Shown here: piece by piece, positions 1 to 6,913 of the stretch
How the letters are laid out: every line of letters starts with the position of its first letter
Numbering within the stretch: position 1 is the stretch's first letter
NCBI GenBank assembly: GCA_036563895.1
Contig: DATCLN010000203.1
Coordinates: forward strand, 1 to 12,765
Direction: 5' to 3'
Source: ZCTH02-B3 sp036563895
Lineage (GTDB): Bacteria; Bacillota; Bacilli; Paenibacillales; Paenibacillaceae
DNA: 12,765 nt
Notes under the pieces: generated by a model
Database searches by the model: none
What the model was told of the DNA's origin: nothing
What the model saw: only the letters and a program-made list of their open reading frames with translations
Position numbers and translations under genes: made by a program

Positions 1-944
1 TCGGAAGCGTCCTTCAGCTCCGGACGGAAAATGGCGGCGATTTCCGCGAAGCGTGGCAACGCGGCTTCCTTGGTGAACTCGAACACCGCGGGCAGCAGCA
101 TCGCGTTGGAAACGCCGTGCGGCACATGGAACAGCGCCCCGATCGGCCGGGACATGCCGTGCACCAGGGTGACGGAGGCGTTGGAGAACGCCGCGCCGGC
201 CAGCATGGCCCCGAGCGCCACCTTTTCCCGTGCCTCCCGGTCGCTTCCGTCCCTGTAGACCCGCCGCAGATACCCCGCGAGCAGTTCGATCGCCTTCCGG
301 GCGAACATGTCGGTGACCGGATGGGCGCGCCGCGAAATATACGCCTCCATGGCGTGGCAAAGGGCGTCGATTCCCGTGGCCGCAGTGACATGGGGCGGAC
401 ACGACAGCGTGAGTTCCGGATCGACGATGGCCACCGCCGGCACCAGTTCCGGCCTGGCGATCATCATTTTCACTTCCGTCACCGTATCCGTGATGACGGT
501 GACCCGGGTGACCTCCGAGCCGGTGCCCGCCGTCGTCGGAATCGCCACGAGCGGCAGCGGAGCGTTCTCGAACGGCCGCTGGATATAATCGCCGATGAAT
601 CCGCTGTTGGTCATCATGACCGCCACCGCCTTGGCGGTGTCGATGGGGCTGCCCCCGCCGAGGGCGACGATGACGTCGCACTTTTCTTCCCGGCAGATGT
701 CCAGCGCTTCGCGCACATGCCGGTCCGTCGGTTCGGTATTGACCTCCGCGTATTTTGTGCAGGCGACGGATTCCGCCGCCAGCATCCGCTCCAGTTCCGC
801 CACGTGGCCAAGCCGGTCCATGACGCCGTCGCTGACGATCAGCGCTTTTCTGCCGAGGGCCGCGGCCTGCCTGCCCGCTTCCTTGAACGAACCGAAGCCG
901 TACAGGATTTTCCCGGGCAGCCAAAGCTGATGGAAGGTTTGCAT
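1..944 (-). CDS. Iron-containing alcohol dehydrogenase (group III), 3' end beyond window
   Basis: This is the first 314 codons of a gene that runs off the left edge; the family is usually about 380-400 residues. The product should be a cytosolic NAD(P)-dependent dehydrogenase interconverting an alcohol and an aldehyde or ketone. The N-terminal Rossmann-like half carries GGGSPID (about residues 96-102) and TTAGTGSEVT (137-146), both family signatures. The C-terminal helical half has the expected metal ligands Asp193, His197, His262 and His276, in GIDALCHAMEAY and HGMS...FHVPHG, so an active Fe(II) or Zn site is likely. The ATG start at 944 follows a purine-rich GGGGGGAGAG site. It lies 36 bp after dctM and is probably the last visible gene of the TRAP transcript, so it may oxidise or reduce an intermediate of the imported compound. 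The substrate cannot be deduced. Family call is firm; specific function is open. Confidence 0.93.
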   Translation of the reverse strand, partial: MQTFHQLWLPGKILYGFGSFKEAGRQAAALGRKALIVSDGVMDRLGHVAELERMLAAESVACTKYAEVNTEPTDRHVREALDICREEKCDVIVALGGGSPIDTAKAVAVMMTNSGFIGDYIQRPFENAPLPLVAIPTTAGTGSEVTRVTVITDTVTEVKMMIARPELVPAVAIVDPELTLSCPPHVTAATGIDALCHAMEAYISRRAHPVTDMFARKAIELLAGYLRRVYRDGSDREAREKVALGAMLAGAAFSNASVTLVHGMSRPIGALFHVPHGVSNAMLLPAVFEFTKEAALPRFAEIAAIFRPELKDAS

Positions 945-980
945 CTCGTCTCTCCCCCCGTTTCCGCCAAACGAAAGATT

Positions 981-2261
981 TTATTTGATCAATCCGAAAG
1001 CCTTGGGCAGATACAGCGAAACTTCCGGAACATATGTCACGATCATGAGCACGACCAGCATCCACATGATGAGCGGGATGCAGGCCCGCACCAGGCTGTG
1101 GAGCGGAACCTTGACGATCCCGGACGTGATGAACAGCACCGTGCCGACGGGAGGGGTGCACAGCCCGATTACAAGATTGAGCGAAACGATAAGCCCGAAG
1201 TGGATCGGATCGACGCCGAGGGCCGTGACGACCGGAACGAGCACGGGCACCATGATCAGCATTCCGGCGGTGATGTCCAGGAACATGCCGATGACGAGCA
1301 GCAGCAGGTTGATGAGCGGCAGGATCACCAGCGGATTTTCGCTGATGGCCGTAAACAGTTCCGTCGCCTTCTGCGGCACCTGTTCAAACGCCAGCGACCA
1401 GCCCAGGATGTTGGACGTGGCGACGATGATGCAGATCGCGGCGGTGGTGATGCCGGACCGGATCAGGATCCCCGGCACATCGGCGAGCCGCAGGTTGCGG
1501 GAGGCGATGCCGATGATCAGCGCCAGCAGGCAGGCGATCGCGCCGGATTCCGTCGCCGTGAAATAGCCGGAAAAGATCCCGCCCAGAATGACCACGGGAA
1601 CGAGCAGGGCCGGCAGCGCCCGCACAAAGGAGATCAGGAAATCCCTGAACTTGGGCAGGGGCAGTTTGCCCAGGCCTTTTTTCCGCGCGTAATAGTAAAT
1701 GTATATGAAGTGGACGGCCGTAATCAGCAGCGCGGGGAAAATCCCGGCGAGAAACATCGCCCCGATGGACACGTTGGCCAGCACGGCATATAGGATAAAG
1801 ACGATGCTCGGCGGAAAAATGGGGCCCAGCGAGGAGGAAGTGGCCGTAATGGCGGCCGCCGTTTCCCGCTCGTAGCCGTCCTTTTTTTCCATCTCGGGCG
1901 CGATGGTGGACCCGCGGATGGCCGCTTCGGCGGTCGCCGACCCCAGGATCGCTCCGAGAAACAGGCCGACCATGACGTTGACGTAGCCGAGCCCGCCGCG
2001 CAGATGGCCGACGAAATTGCGGGCGAAATCGATCAGCCTCGCCGTCACGCCGGAAGAGTTCATCAGCTCACCCGCCAGCACGAACAGCGGAATAGCCAGC
2101 AGCGTGAAATTGTTGATGACCGACAGCATGCGCTGCGGCATGATATCCAGCGCGCCCGGATTGAACAGGGAAATGTGGACGAATCCCGTAAGTCCCAGCA
2201 CCATGGCGATCGGGACGCCGGTAACCAGCAGCACGGCAAACAACAGGGCAATAACGATCAA
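981..2261 (-). CDS. dctM: TRAP transporter large permease subunit (DctM family)
   Basis: This 426-aa integral membrane protein is the ion-coupled permease of a tripartite (TRAP) transporter, which drives carboxylate uptake with the sodium or proton gradient. It begins with a hydrophobic segment ending in GVPIAMVLGLTG, typical of DctM. About twelve hydrophobic segments follow, along with the family motif region GSATAEAAIRGSTIAPEMEK and SSSLGPIFPPSIVFILYA around residues 105-155. Length is normal for the family. The start is TTG at 2261, inside a 4-nt TTGA overlap with the stop of dctQ, which indicates translational coupling of the two membrane subunits. An annotation insisting on ATG would lose the first transmembrane segment. 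Confidence 0.96.
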   Translation of the reverse strand: MIVIALLFAVLLVTGVPIAMVLGLTGFVHISLFNPGALDIMPQRMLSVINNFTLLAIPLFVLAGELMNSSGVTARLIDFARNFVGHLRGGLGYVNVMVGLFLGAILGSATAEAAIRGSTIAPEMEKKDGYERETAAAITATSSSLGPIFPPSIVFILYAVLANVSIGAMFLAGIFPALLITAVHFIYIYYYARKKGLGKLPLPKFRDFLISFVRALPALLVPVVILGGIFSGYFTATESGAIACLLALIIGIASRNLRLADVPGILIRSGITTAAICIIVATSNILGWSLAFEQVPQKATELFTAISENPLVILPLINLLLLVIGMFLDITAGMLIMVPVLVPVVTALGVDPIHFGLIVSLNLVIGLCTPPVGTVLFITSGIVKVPLHSLVRACIPLIMWMLVVLMIVTYVPEVSLYLPKAFGLIK

Positions 2262-2743
2262 CCGGCCTTCACTTCCTTGCCAGTCCAGGTTTTGAGCAGG
2301 TCGGCGACGGCGTGGATGAGCAGCATGAACATGCCGATCGGAATGGAGATGTACGGCACGATCATCGGCATTTTCAGCGCCGTGCTCTTCTGGATCAGCA
2401 CCGACGGCGACAGCGCTTTTTCCAGACCGTAATAGATGAAAATGACGGAAAAGACGATGACCACGACCTGGATGAAGGTGGCCGCCCAGCGCCGGTACCG
2501 CTCCGGCACCTTGGCGAGCAGCAGGTCAAAGGCGATCATCTCGCTTTTTTTGTAAACGGCGCTGGCCCCGATGAACGTCAGCCAGACAAAGCAGAGCTGC
2601 GCCAGTTCCCCCGACCAGATAAAGGAGAAGTTCAGCAGGTTCATGGCGAAAACCTGAAGCAGTATCGAGCCCGTCATCACCGCCACCAGCACGGCGATGA
2701 GGAAAAGCGACAACCTGTAGATCCAATTGCTCAAGAGCTGCAA
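2258..2743 (-). CDS. dctQ: TRAP transporter small permease subunit (DctQ family)
   Basis: This 161-aa protein has four hydrophobic segments and is the small membrane subunit that joins DctM in TRAP transporters. Typical DctQ features are a first helix with an SLFLIAVLVAVMTGSILLQV core, the FSFIWSGELAQLCFVWLTFIG helix, and a final helix ending in HAVADLL. The frame stays open upstream to 2863, but the best start is TTG at 2743, seven bases after a good AGGAGG site. It gives MQLLSNWIYRL, the usual DctQ beginning. The longer reading would add 40 non-conserved residues and overlap dctP. The gene lies 116 bp after dctP and overlaps dctM by 4 nt. Confidence 0.92.
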   Translation of the reverse strand: MQLLSNWIYRLSLFLIAVLVAVMTGSILLQVFAMNLLNFSFIWSGELAQLCFVWLTFIGASAVYKKSEMIAFDLLLAKVPERYRRWAATFIQVVVIVFSVIFIYYGLEKALSPSVLIQKSTALKMPMIVPYISIPIGMFMLLIHAVADLLKTWTGKEVKAG

Positions 2744-2788
2744 ACCAACCCCTCCTTTTACCCGACACGCCCCTTCGCAAAATTCTGA

Positions 2789-2827
2789 TGGGGTGAGCTC
2801 GGCTGTGAAGCAGACAGGCCCACCCCA
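2789..2827 (-). other. Intercistronic hairpin between dctP and dctQ
   Basis: On the transcribed strand, TGGGGTG pairs with CACCCCA (7 bp), with an inner CTGT/ACAG stem. No T-run follows, so it is probably not a full intrinsic terminator. It sits in the 116-bp gap between the binding-protein gene and the membrane-subunit genes. In such operons, similar hairpins often protect the upstream message from 3' decay, which raises the ratio of binding protein to permease. That role is inferred. Confidence 0.45.
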
Positions 2828-2859
2828 CCAGCGTTTTCGCCCGGCGCTTGCGTCCGGTT

Positions 2860-3990
2860 TCACTTCTTCATTTCAAGCACCGCATTGACGAACTTTTCGA
2901 TCAGCGGATCTTTGGCCGTGTATTTGTCGAAAATGTGCTTGGTCGCGTCAATGAACACCTGTTTCTCCGCGGGCGTCAGCTCGATGAACTTCACGCCGGC
3001 GGCTTCGATCGTCTGCCGCGCTTCGGCGTCGAGCTTTTCGATCTCGTCCAGGGTGTAATTCGTCGCTTCCCTGGCCGCCTCCCGCAGGATGGCCTGGTCT
3101 TCCGCGGACAGCGAGTCGAACCGTTTCTTGTTCATCGCGGCCACCGCGGGGAACGAGTATTGCCCGTGGATCGTGATATAATCGATGACTTCGTAGAATT
3201 TCTGCGCCGCGATGGTCACCAGGTTCGTCTTCACGCCGTCGATGACGTTGGTTTGCAGGCCGGTGTACACTTCCGGGAGCGTCATCGGCGTCGGGCTCGC
3301 GCCCTGGGCCTGCAGGGACTCCACGGCGAGCTCGGAGTTGCCCGTGCGGATCTTCATGCCGGCCATGTCCTCGGGGCTGCGGATTTCTTTCTTGGTGTTG
3401 CCGATGTGCACGAGACCGCCCTCGAACATCGTCAGGCCGACCACGCCCAGGTTTTCCAGGCTGCCGAGCATCTCATCGTGAATCGGCGAGTCGAACACCT
3501 TGCGCTCGATTTCGTAGGTGTCAATGAGGAACGGAAGCAGGTAGGCGTCCAGCACCGGCGTGAAGCCGCTGTAGAACGGAACGCCCACCGTGGACAGGTC
3601 GATTTCGCCGTTGATGGTCGACTCGATCAGCTCCAGGTCGTTGCCCAGCGTGCCGGAGGTATAGATCTGGATCTTGATACGGCCGCCCGACTTCTCCGCG
3701 GCGAGTTCGGCGAACCGGGAGGACGCCTTGTGCAGGATGTGCGTTTCCGCAAGAGTGTGCGCCAGGGTCAGTTCCACGGGTTGTCCGCCCGAACCGCCGC
3801 CTGAACCGCCGCCCGAACCGCCGCCCGAACCGGAACCGGATGAAGAACCGGAAGACGAACCGGACGGCGAGGCCGTGGCCGACGGCGACGAAGAACCGGA
3901 CGACCCCGAGCCCTGGCCGGAACCGCCTGAACCGCAGGCCGCCAGAAACACCAGAGACAGCACCAGAACGACCGCAAACCACCTTTTCAT
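2860..3990 (-). CDS. dctP: TRAP transporter solute-binding lipoprotein (DctP family)
   Basis: This 376-aa extracytoplasmic binding protein captures the substrate, usually an organic acid, and hands it to DctQM. The signal peptide MKRWFAVVLVLSLVFLAAC has a lipobox LAAC with Cys19, so it should be a lipid-anchored protein of a Gram-positive cell. Residues 20-69 form an unusually long Gly/Ser/Ala/Pro linker before the mature fold starts near VELTLAHTLAETH. The DctP core is clear: GMKIRTGNSE contains Arg215, at the place of the conserved Arg that binds the substrate carboxylate. EVYTGLQTNVIDGVKTN (about 240-256) is the family hinge motif. The ATG at 3990 is chosen because GGAGGGG lies six bases upstream and it starts the signal peptide; an upstream in-frame ATG at 4041 has no such support. 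The gene likely has its own promoter (see 4025-4053). It looks like the DctP type rather than the TAXI type; the substrate is unknown. Confidence 0.95.
   Translation of the reverse strand: MKRWFAVVLVLSLVFLAACGSGGSGQGSGSSGSSSPSATASPSGSSSGSSSGSGSGGGSGGGSGGGSGGQPVELTLAHTLAETHILHKASSRFAELAAEKSGGRIKIQIYTSGTLGNDLELIESTINGEIDLSTVGVPFYSGFTPVLDAYLLPFLIDTYEIERKVFDSPIHDEMLGSLENLGVVGLTMFEGGLVHIGNTKKEIRSPEDMAGMKIRTGNSELAVESLQAQGASPTPMTLPEVYTGLQTNVIDGVKTNLVTIAAQKFYEVIDYITIHGQYSFPAVAAMNKKRFDSLSAEDQAILREAAREATNYTLDEIEKLDAEARQTIEAAGVKFIELTPAEKQVFIDATKHIFDKYTAKDPLIEKFVNAVLEMKK
3785..3832 (-). repeat. Tandem 12-bp repeat encoding the DctP Gly/Ser linker
   Basis: Four consecutive 12-bp units of CCGCCYGAACCG (plus-strand reading) differ by a single C/T. 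On the coding strand they encode repeated Gly-Gly-Ser-Gly. The tandem structure could expand or contract by slippage without shifting frame, changing the length of the tether between membrane anchor and binding domain. Confidence 0.85.
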
Positions 3991-4024
3991 TCGCAACCCC
4001 TCCAATTTTCTTGGATGTCCAGAT

Positions 4025-4053
4025 ATTGTAAACGCATACAATGCGGTTGAAAT
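4025..4053 (-). promoter_or_regulatory. Candidate promoter for dctPQM-ADH
   Basis: On the minus strand a TACAAT -10 (plus positions 4025-4030, five of six matches) has a weak ATTTCA -35 (4048-4053) 17 bp upstream. It lies in the 96-bp gap between the reductase stop and the dctP start. The weak -35 and the overlapping cre-like palindrome suggest a regulated promoter inside the larger cluster. Confidence 0.4.
4026..4041. promoter_or_regulatory. cre-like (CcpA/LacI-family) operator upstream of dctP
   Basis: The plus strand reads TTGTAAACGCATACAA, a near-palindrome with a central CG. The minus-strand core TGTATGCGTTTACA fits the classical cre consensus TGWAANCGNTNWCA at 13 of 14 positions by my count. 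It overlaps the putative -10 of the dctP promoter, a position from which CcpA would repress. CcpA is the obvious reader, but a dedicated LacI- or GntR-family protein could also use it. Confidence 0.55.
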
Positions 4054-4086
4054 CAGACGTGCACGGATTGCGGCGCGTTCAGGCGT

Positions 4087-5115
4087 TCAGGGCACCAGCA
4101 CGACCTTGCCGCTGACCCGCCGCTCCTCGATCGCCCGATGGGCTTCAGCGGCTTCTTTCAACGGATAGACGCCGTGGATGCGCACCTTCAGTTTCCCTTC
4201 CGCCACGCGGTGAAAAACGCTTTCCGCGCGCATGACGAGCTCCTCGCGGGTCTCGGTGTAATGGGCGAAGGAAGGCCTCGTGACGTAATACGAACCGGTA
4301 TTGAGCCGCGACAGGTCAAACGGAGGCACCGGCCCGCTCGACATGCCGTAGTAGATCAGGTACCCGCGCGGCCTGAGGCTCTGCAGGCTGCCCTCGAAAG
4401 TTGCCGCGCCGACGGAATCGTAGACCGCCTCCACGCCCGCCCCGTCGGTCAGCCGGTCGACGACTTCCGCGAAATTTTCCTTCGTATACAGGATCACGTG
4501 ATCCGCGCCAGCCTCGCGGGACATGGCCGCCTTCTCCTCGCTGGAAACGGTCGTGTAGACCGTCGCCCCGCATTCCTTGGCCAGCTGCGTCAGCAGCAGC
4601 CCCACGCCGCCCGCGCCGGCATGGATCAGCACCCGGTCGCCCGGCTTGATCGGATAGGCCGCGAAAGCCAGATAATGCGCGGTGATGCCCTGCAGGATGA
4701 CCGCCGCCGCCTCTTCGAAGCCAAGGCCGTCCGGAATCTTCACCGCCCGGTCCGCCGGAACGACGGCGCGTTCGGCGTACGTCCTGGCCACGGTGTCGCG
4801 CACCTTGCCCCCCTTGTCCGGGTACGTATACCGGATTTGCAATCCGGCCGGTGCCGTCGCCCAGGCGACGCGATCCCCTATCTTGAAGCCTTCCGCGCCT
4901 TCGCCCAGCCCGATCACGACGCCGGCGGCTTCGTTGCCGGGAATCCAGGGCAGGGCGGGGCGGTAGCGGCCAATCCGGCTTACGATGTCCGCGAAGTTCA
5001 CGCCGGCGGCGCGGACCTCCACCAGGAGTTCGCCCGGTCCCGGAACCGGATCGGGCACCTCTTCATAAACGAGAACTTCCGGACCCCCGTATTCGTGCAC
5101 GCGTATCGCCTTCAA
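4087..5115 (-). CDS. Quinone oxidoreductase-like, zinc-independent MDR reductase
   Basis: This 342-aa cytosolic NADPH-dependent reductase belongs to the medium-chain dehydrogenase/reductase superfamily, quinone oxidoreductase subgroup. The N-terminal GroES-like domain begins MKAIRVHEYGGPEVL, as usual for this group, and contains GVNFADIVSR, RIGRYRP and the LPWIPGNEAAGVV stretch (about 56-67). The cofactor fold carries AGAGGVG at 166-172, followed by LLLTQLAKECGATVYTTVSS. The zinc-binding cysteines of alcohol dehydrogenases are absent, which fits reduction of quinones, enones or enoyl compounds. The start is TTG at 5115, after a GGGGGA site, in a 4-nt TTGA overlap with the hydrolase gene, so the two are co-translated. 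It could reduce an alpha,beta-unsaturated intermediate of the pathway; that is inference. Confidence 0.92.
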   Translation of the reverse strand: MKAIRVHEYGGPEVLVYEEVPDPVPGPGELLVEVRAAGVNFADIVSRIGRYRPALPWIPGNEAAGVVIGLGEGAEGFKIGDRVAWATAPAGLQIRYTYPDKGGKVRDTVARTYAERAVVPADRAVKIPDGLGFEEAAAVILQGITAHYLAFAAYPIKPGDRVLIHAGAGGVGLLLTQLAKECGATVYTTVSSEEKAAMSREAGADHVILYTKENFAEVVDRLTDGAGVEAVYDSVGAATFEGSLQSLRPRGYLIYYGMSSGPVPPFDLSRLNTGSYYVTRPSFAHYTETREELVMRAESVFHRVAEGKLKVRIHGVYPLKEAAEAHRAIEERRVSGKVVLVP

Positions 5116-5927
5116 TTGAAATCCCCCGTTTGCGCGAAATCATGCCGTTTCAGGTACTGGCGGGCCGCATCCGCGAACACTTGCGGCTTCTCCAGGAAAG
5201 CCATGTGGGACGCATTCGCGATTTCGGCATATTCGGCGTTTGCCAGGCGTCTTGTCATCTCTTTCGCGATTTCCGGCGTCGTGGAGCGGTCGTGTTCGCT
5301 GCCAATCACCAGACACGGACATCGGATCTCGCCCAGCCTGTCCAGAACGTCCATTTTTGTCATGGCCCGCCACGCCCATTCATGGGTCTTCGGGTCGTCC
5401 GCAAGCAGCCGCTTCCGGACGCGCTCCAACAGCTCCGGATTTTTCGCCGCCGTCTCTTCCGTGAACCACCGCTTCAGTGTTTCATCCAGCACGGCGGCCA
5501 TGCCGCCGGCTTTGACCTTTTCCGCCCGCGCCGCCATAAGCGCCGGATCGGTCCGGGGCGTCGTGTTGACCAGGATCAGGCCGGCGGTGCGGCCCGGATG
5601 GGCGAGGGCGATTTTCTGGGCCACCATGCCCCCCATCGAGACGCCGCAAAAGACGGCCTTCCCGATCCCCATCCGATCCAGGTACGCGACGGCATCCGAG
5701 ACGAGATCGTCCAGCTCGAACGGCGCCGGCGGCGGATCGCTGCGGCCGTGTCCGCGGAAATCCAGCGCGTGCGTTTCGAAGCCGGCAGGCAGCAGCGGGA
5801 CGATGTACTCCCAGAACGTCAGGTCCAACCCGACAGGGTGCATCAGCACCAGCGGGAATCCGGCGCCTTGACGCCGGTATGCAATTTTCCCGTAGCCGGG
5901 GATTTCCACAAAACCGATGTCCGCCAT
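5112..5927 (-). CDS. Alpha/beta-fold hydrolase (3-oxoadipate enol-lactonase-like)
   Basis: This 271-aa soluble hydrolase has the complete catalytic set: nucleophile elbow GVSMGG with Ser97, an acid at Asp213 (SEHD) and His241 (NASHMAFLEKP). The oxyanion region follows strand b3 in LVLMHPVGLDLTFW (about 27-39), and DFRGHGRSD is at 56-64. The overall layout resembles PcaD/MhpC-like enzymes that open lactones or cleave C-C bonds after ring opening. Similar folds also include esterases and thioesterases, so the reaction is undefined. It lies 16 bp downstream of the iclR-type gene and overlaps the reductase gene, in the same operon. The ATG at 5927 is preceded by a modest GGTGA site. Confidence 0.92.
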   Translation of the reverse strand: MADIGFVEIPGYGKIAYRRQGAGFPLVLMHPVGLDLTFWEYIVPLLPAGFETHALDFRGHGRSDPPPAPFELDDLVSDAVAYLDRMGIGKAVFCGVSMGGMVAQKIALAHPGRTAGLILVNTTPRTDPALMAARAEKVKAGGMAAVLDETLKRWFTEETAAKNPELLERVRKRLLADDPKTHEWAWRAMTKMDVLDRLGEIRCPCLVIGSEHDRSTTPEIAKEMTRRLANAEYAEIANASHMAFLEKPQVFADAARQYLKRHDFAQTGDFN

Positions 5928-5943
5928 TCCGTTTCACCATCCG

Positions 5944-6777
5944 TCACTTGGGTTGATCGTCCGGATCCCGAAGCGGCCACGTTTCGGCGCCGGTGCGGTC
6001 GCCGCTTCCCGTGCCGAACTGGGCCGCGAGCAGCACGGCAAGTTCGCCGGACGCATTTTTCAGCGCGGTGACGATGCGTTCCGCCATTTCCTCCCGGAAA
6101 CGCTGCTGGGGAATCGTCGCCGACACCGTGCCGGCGACCCTGACGCCTTCCATTTCCACAAAGATCGGGACGGCAATGCCGACGGCGCCTTCGATGTGTT
6201 CGCCTTTGGTGATGGCAAACCGCTGCCTTCTCACCTGTTCCACCCGCTCCATCAGGCGCCGGCGGTCCAGGATGGTTTCGCGGGTGTAACGCGTCAGACC
6301 CTTCGCGATGATCTGTTCCTGCAGCTCCCGGGGAAAGAACGCGAACGCCGCCTGGCCGCTCGAACCGGCCGTAATCTGGTGGCAGTCCCCCACCTTGATC
6401 TGGTACTGCAGCGGATGACTGGAATGGGCGACATCCATGACGAAGACCTGGGAATGATCCGCGGTGACGATGTTCAGCACGCACGTTTCTCCCGTGGCCT
6501 CCACCGCCCGCTGCAACGTCTGGTGAATCAGCGCGTTCTGGTCGAAATTCTGGAGAACCAGGAGGGCCAGCCGCACCAGTTCGATGCCCACCGCGTAACG
6601 GCCGTTTTTCAGTCTCCGGACGTAGCCGGATTGCTGGAGGACCGACAGGATGCGGTGCACGGTGCTCGGCGCAAGTCCCAGTTCCTTGGCCGTTTCGCGG
6701 ATGCCCGCGTCGTTGCCTTTCTCGAGGATCGAAGACAGGATCAGAAATTCCCGGAGAACCCGGTTTTGCCGTTCCAA
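5944..6777 (-). CDS. IclR family transcriptional regulator
   Basis: This 277-aa regulator has an N-terminal winged helix-turn-helix (about residues 8-65: ILSSILEKGNDAGIRETAKE, then LAPSTVHRILSVLQQSGYV) and a C-terminal GAF-like effector-binding domain. The effector-domain hallmarks are VGDCHQITAGSSGQAAFAF (about 130-148) and GAVGIAVPIF. IclR proteins commonly control aromatic or carboxylate catabolic operons from within them, as repressor or activator depending on the ligand. The likely operator pair is the repeat pair at 9728-9746 and 9801-9819. The start is TTG at 6777, eight bases after GAGG. A longer overlapping ORF in another frame (to 6799) has no family features. The 136-bp leader contains TATAGT (6819-6824), a possible -10 with no convincing -35. 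The C-terminal 25 residues (from about GTGSGDRTGAE) look non-conserved. Confidence 0.93.
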   Translation of the reverse strand: MERQNRVLREFLILSSILEKGNDAGIRETAKELGLAPSTVHRILSVLQQSGYVRRLKNGRYAVGIELVRLALLVLQNFDQNALIHQTLQRAVEATGETCVLNIVTADHSQVFVMDVAHSSHPLQYQIKVGDCHQITAGSSGQAAFAFFPRELQEQIIAKGLTRYTRETILDRRRLMERVEQVRRQRFAITKGEHIEGAVGIAVPIFVEMEGVRVAGTVSATIPQQRFREEMAERIVTALKNASGELAVLLAAQFGTGSGDRTGAETWPLRDPDDQPK

Positions 6778-6879
6778 ACCGCTCGCCTCGCTTCCTCAAA
6801 AACTATCCTCTTGATCTTACTATACGATCCCCTCCTTCGAAAACGGTTTCCGAGTTTCGCCCGGCCAGGTCCGGCTTCC

Positions 6880-6896
6880 GCGTCCGACCGGGACGC
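6880..6896. other. Small GC hairpin after the CoA-transferase gene
   Basis: GCGTCC and GGACGC form a perfect 6-bp stem with a five-base loop in the 136-bp gap between the CoA-transferase stop and the IclR gene. No T-run follows on the minus strand, so read-through into the regulator is expected. Possibly a pause or stability element. Confidence 0.35.
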
Positions 6897-6913
6897 ATCC
6901 GCTGCAGACGTTC

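Noticed and set aside
117..1793. Long plus-strand open frame (558 codons) across the alcohol dehydrogenase and dctM genes
   Set aside because: Its product is an Arg/Asp/His-rich mix with no family features and it lies antisense to two clear genes; it is a by-product of high GC in the real coding strand.
4138..5871. Plus-strand open frame of 577 codons opposite the reductase and hydrolase genes
   Set aside because: Antisense shadow of two well-supported enzymes, with no motifs and no ribosome binding site of note.
5843..6799. Alternative 318-codon minus-strand frame overlapping the IclR gene
   Set aside because: The other frame (5944-6777) encodes a full IclR helix-turn-helix and effector domain; this one is low-complexity.
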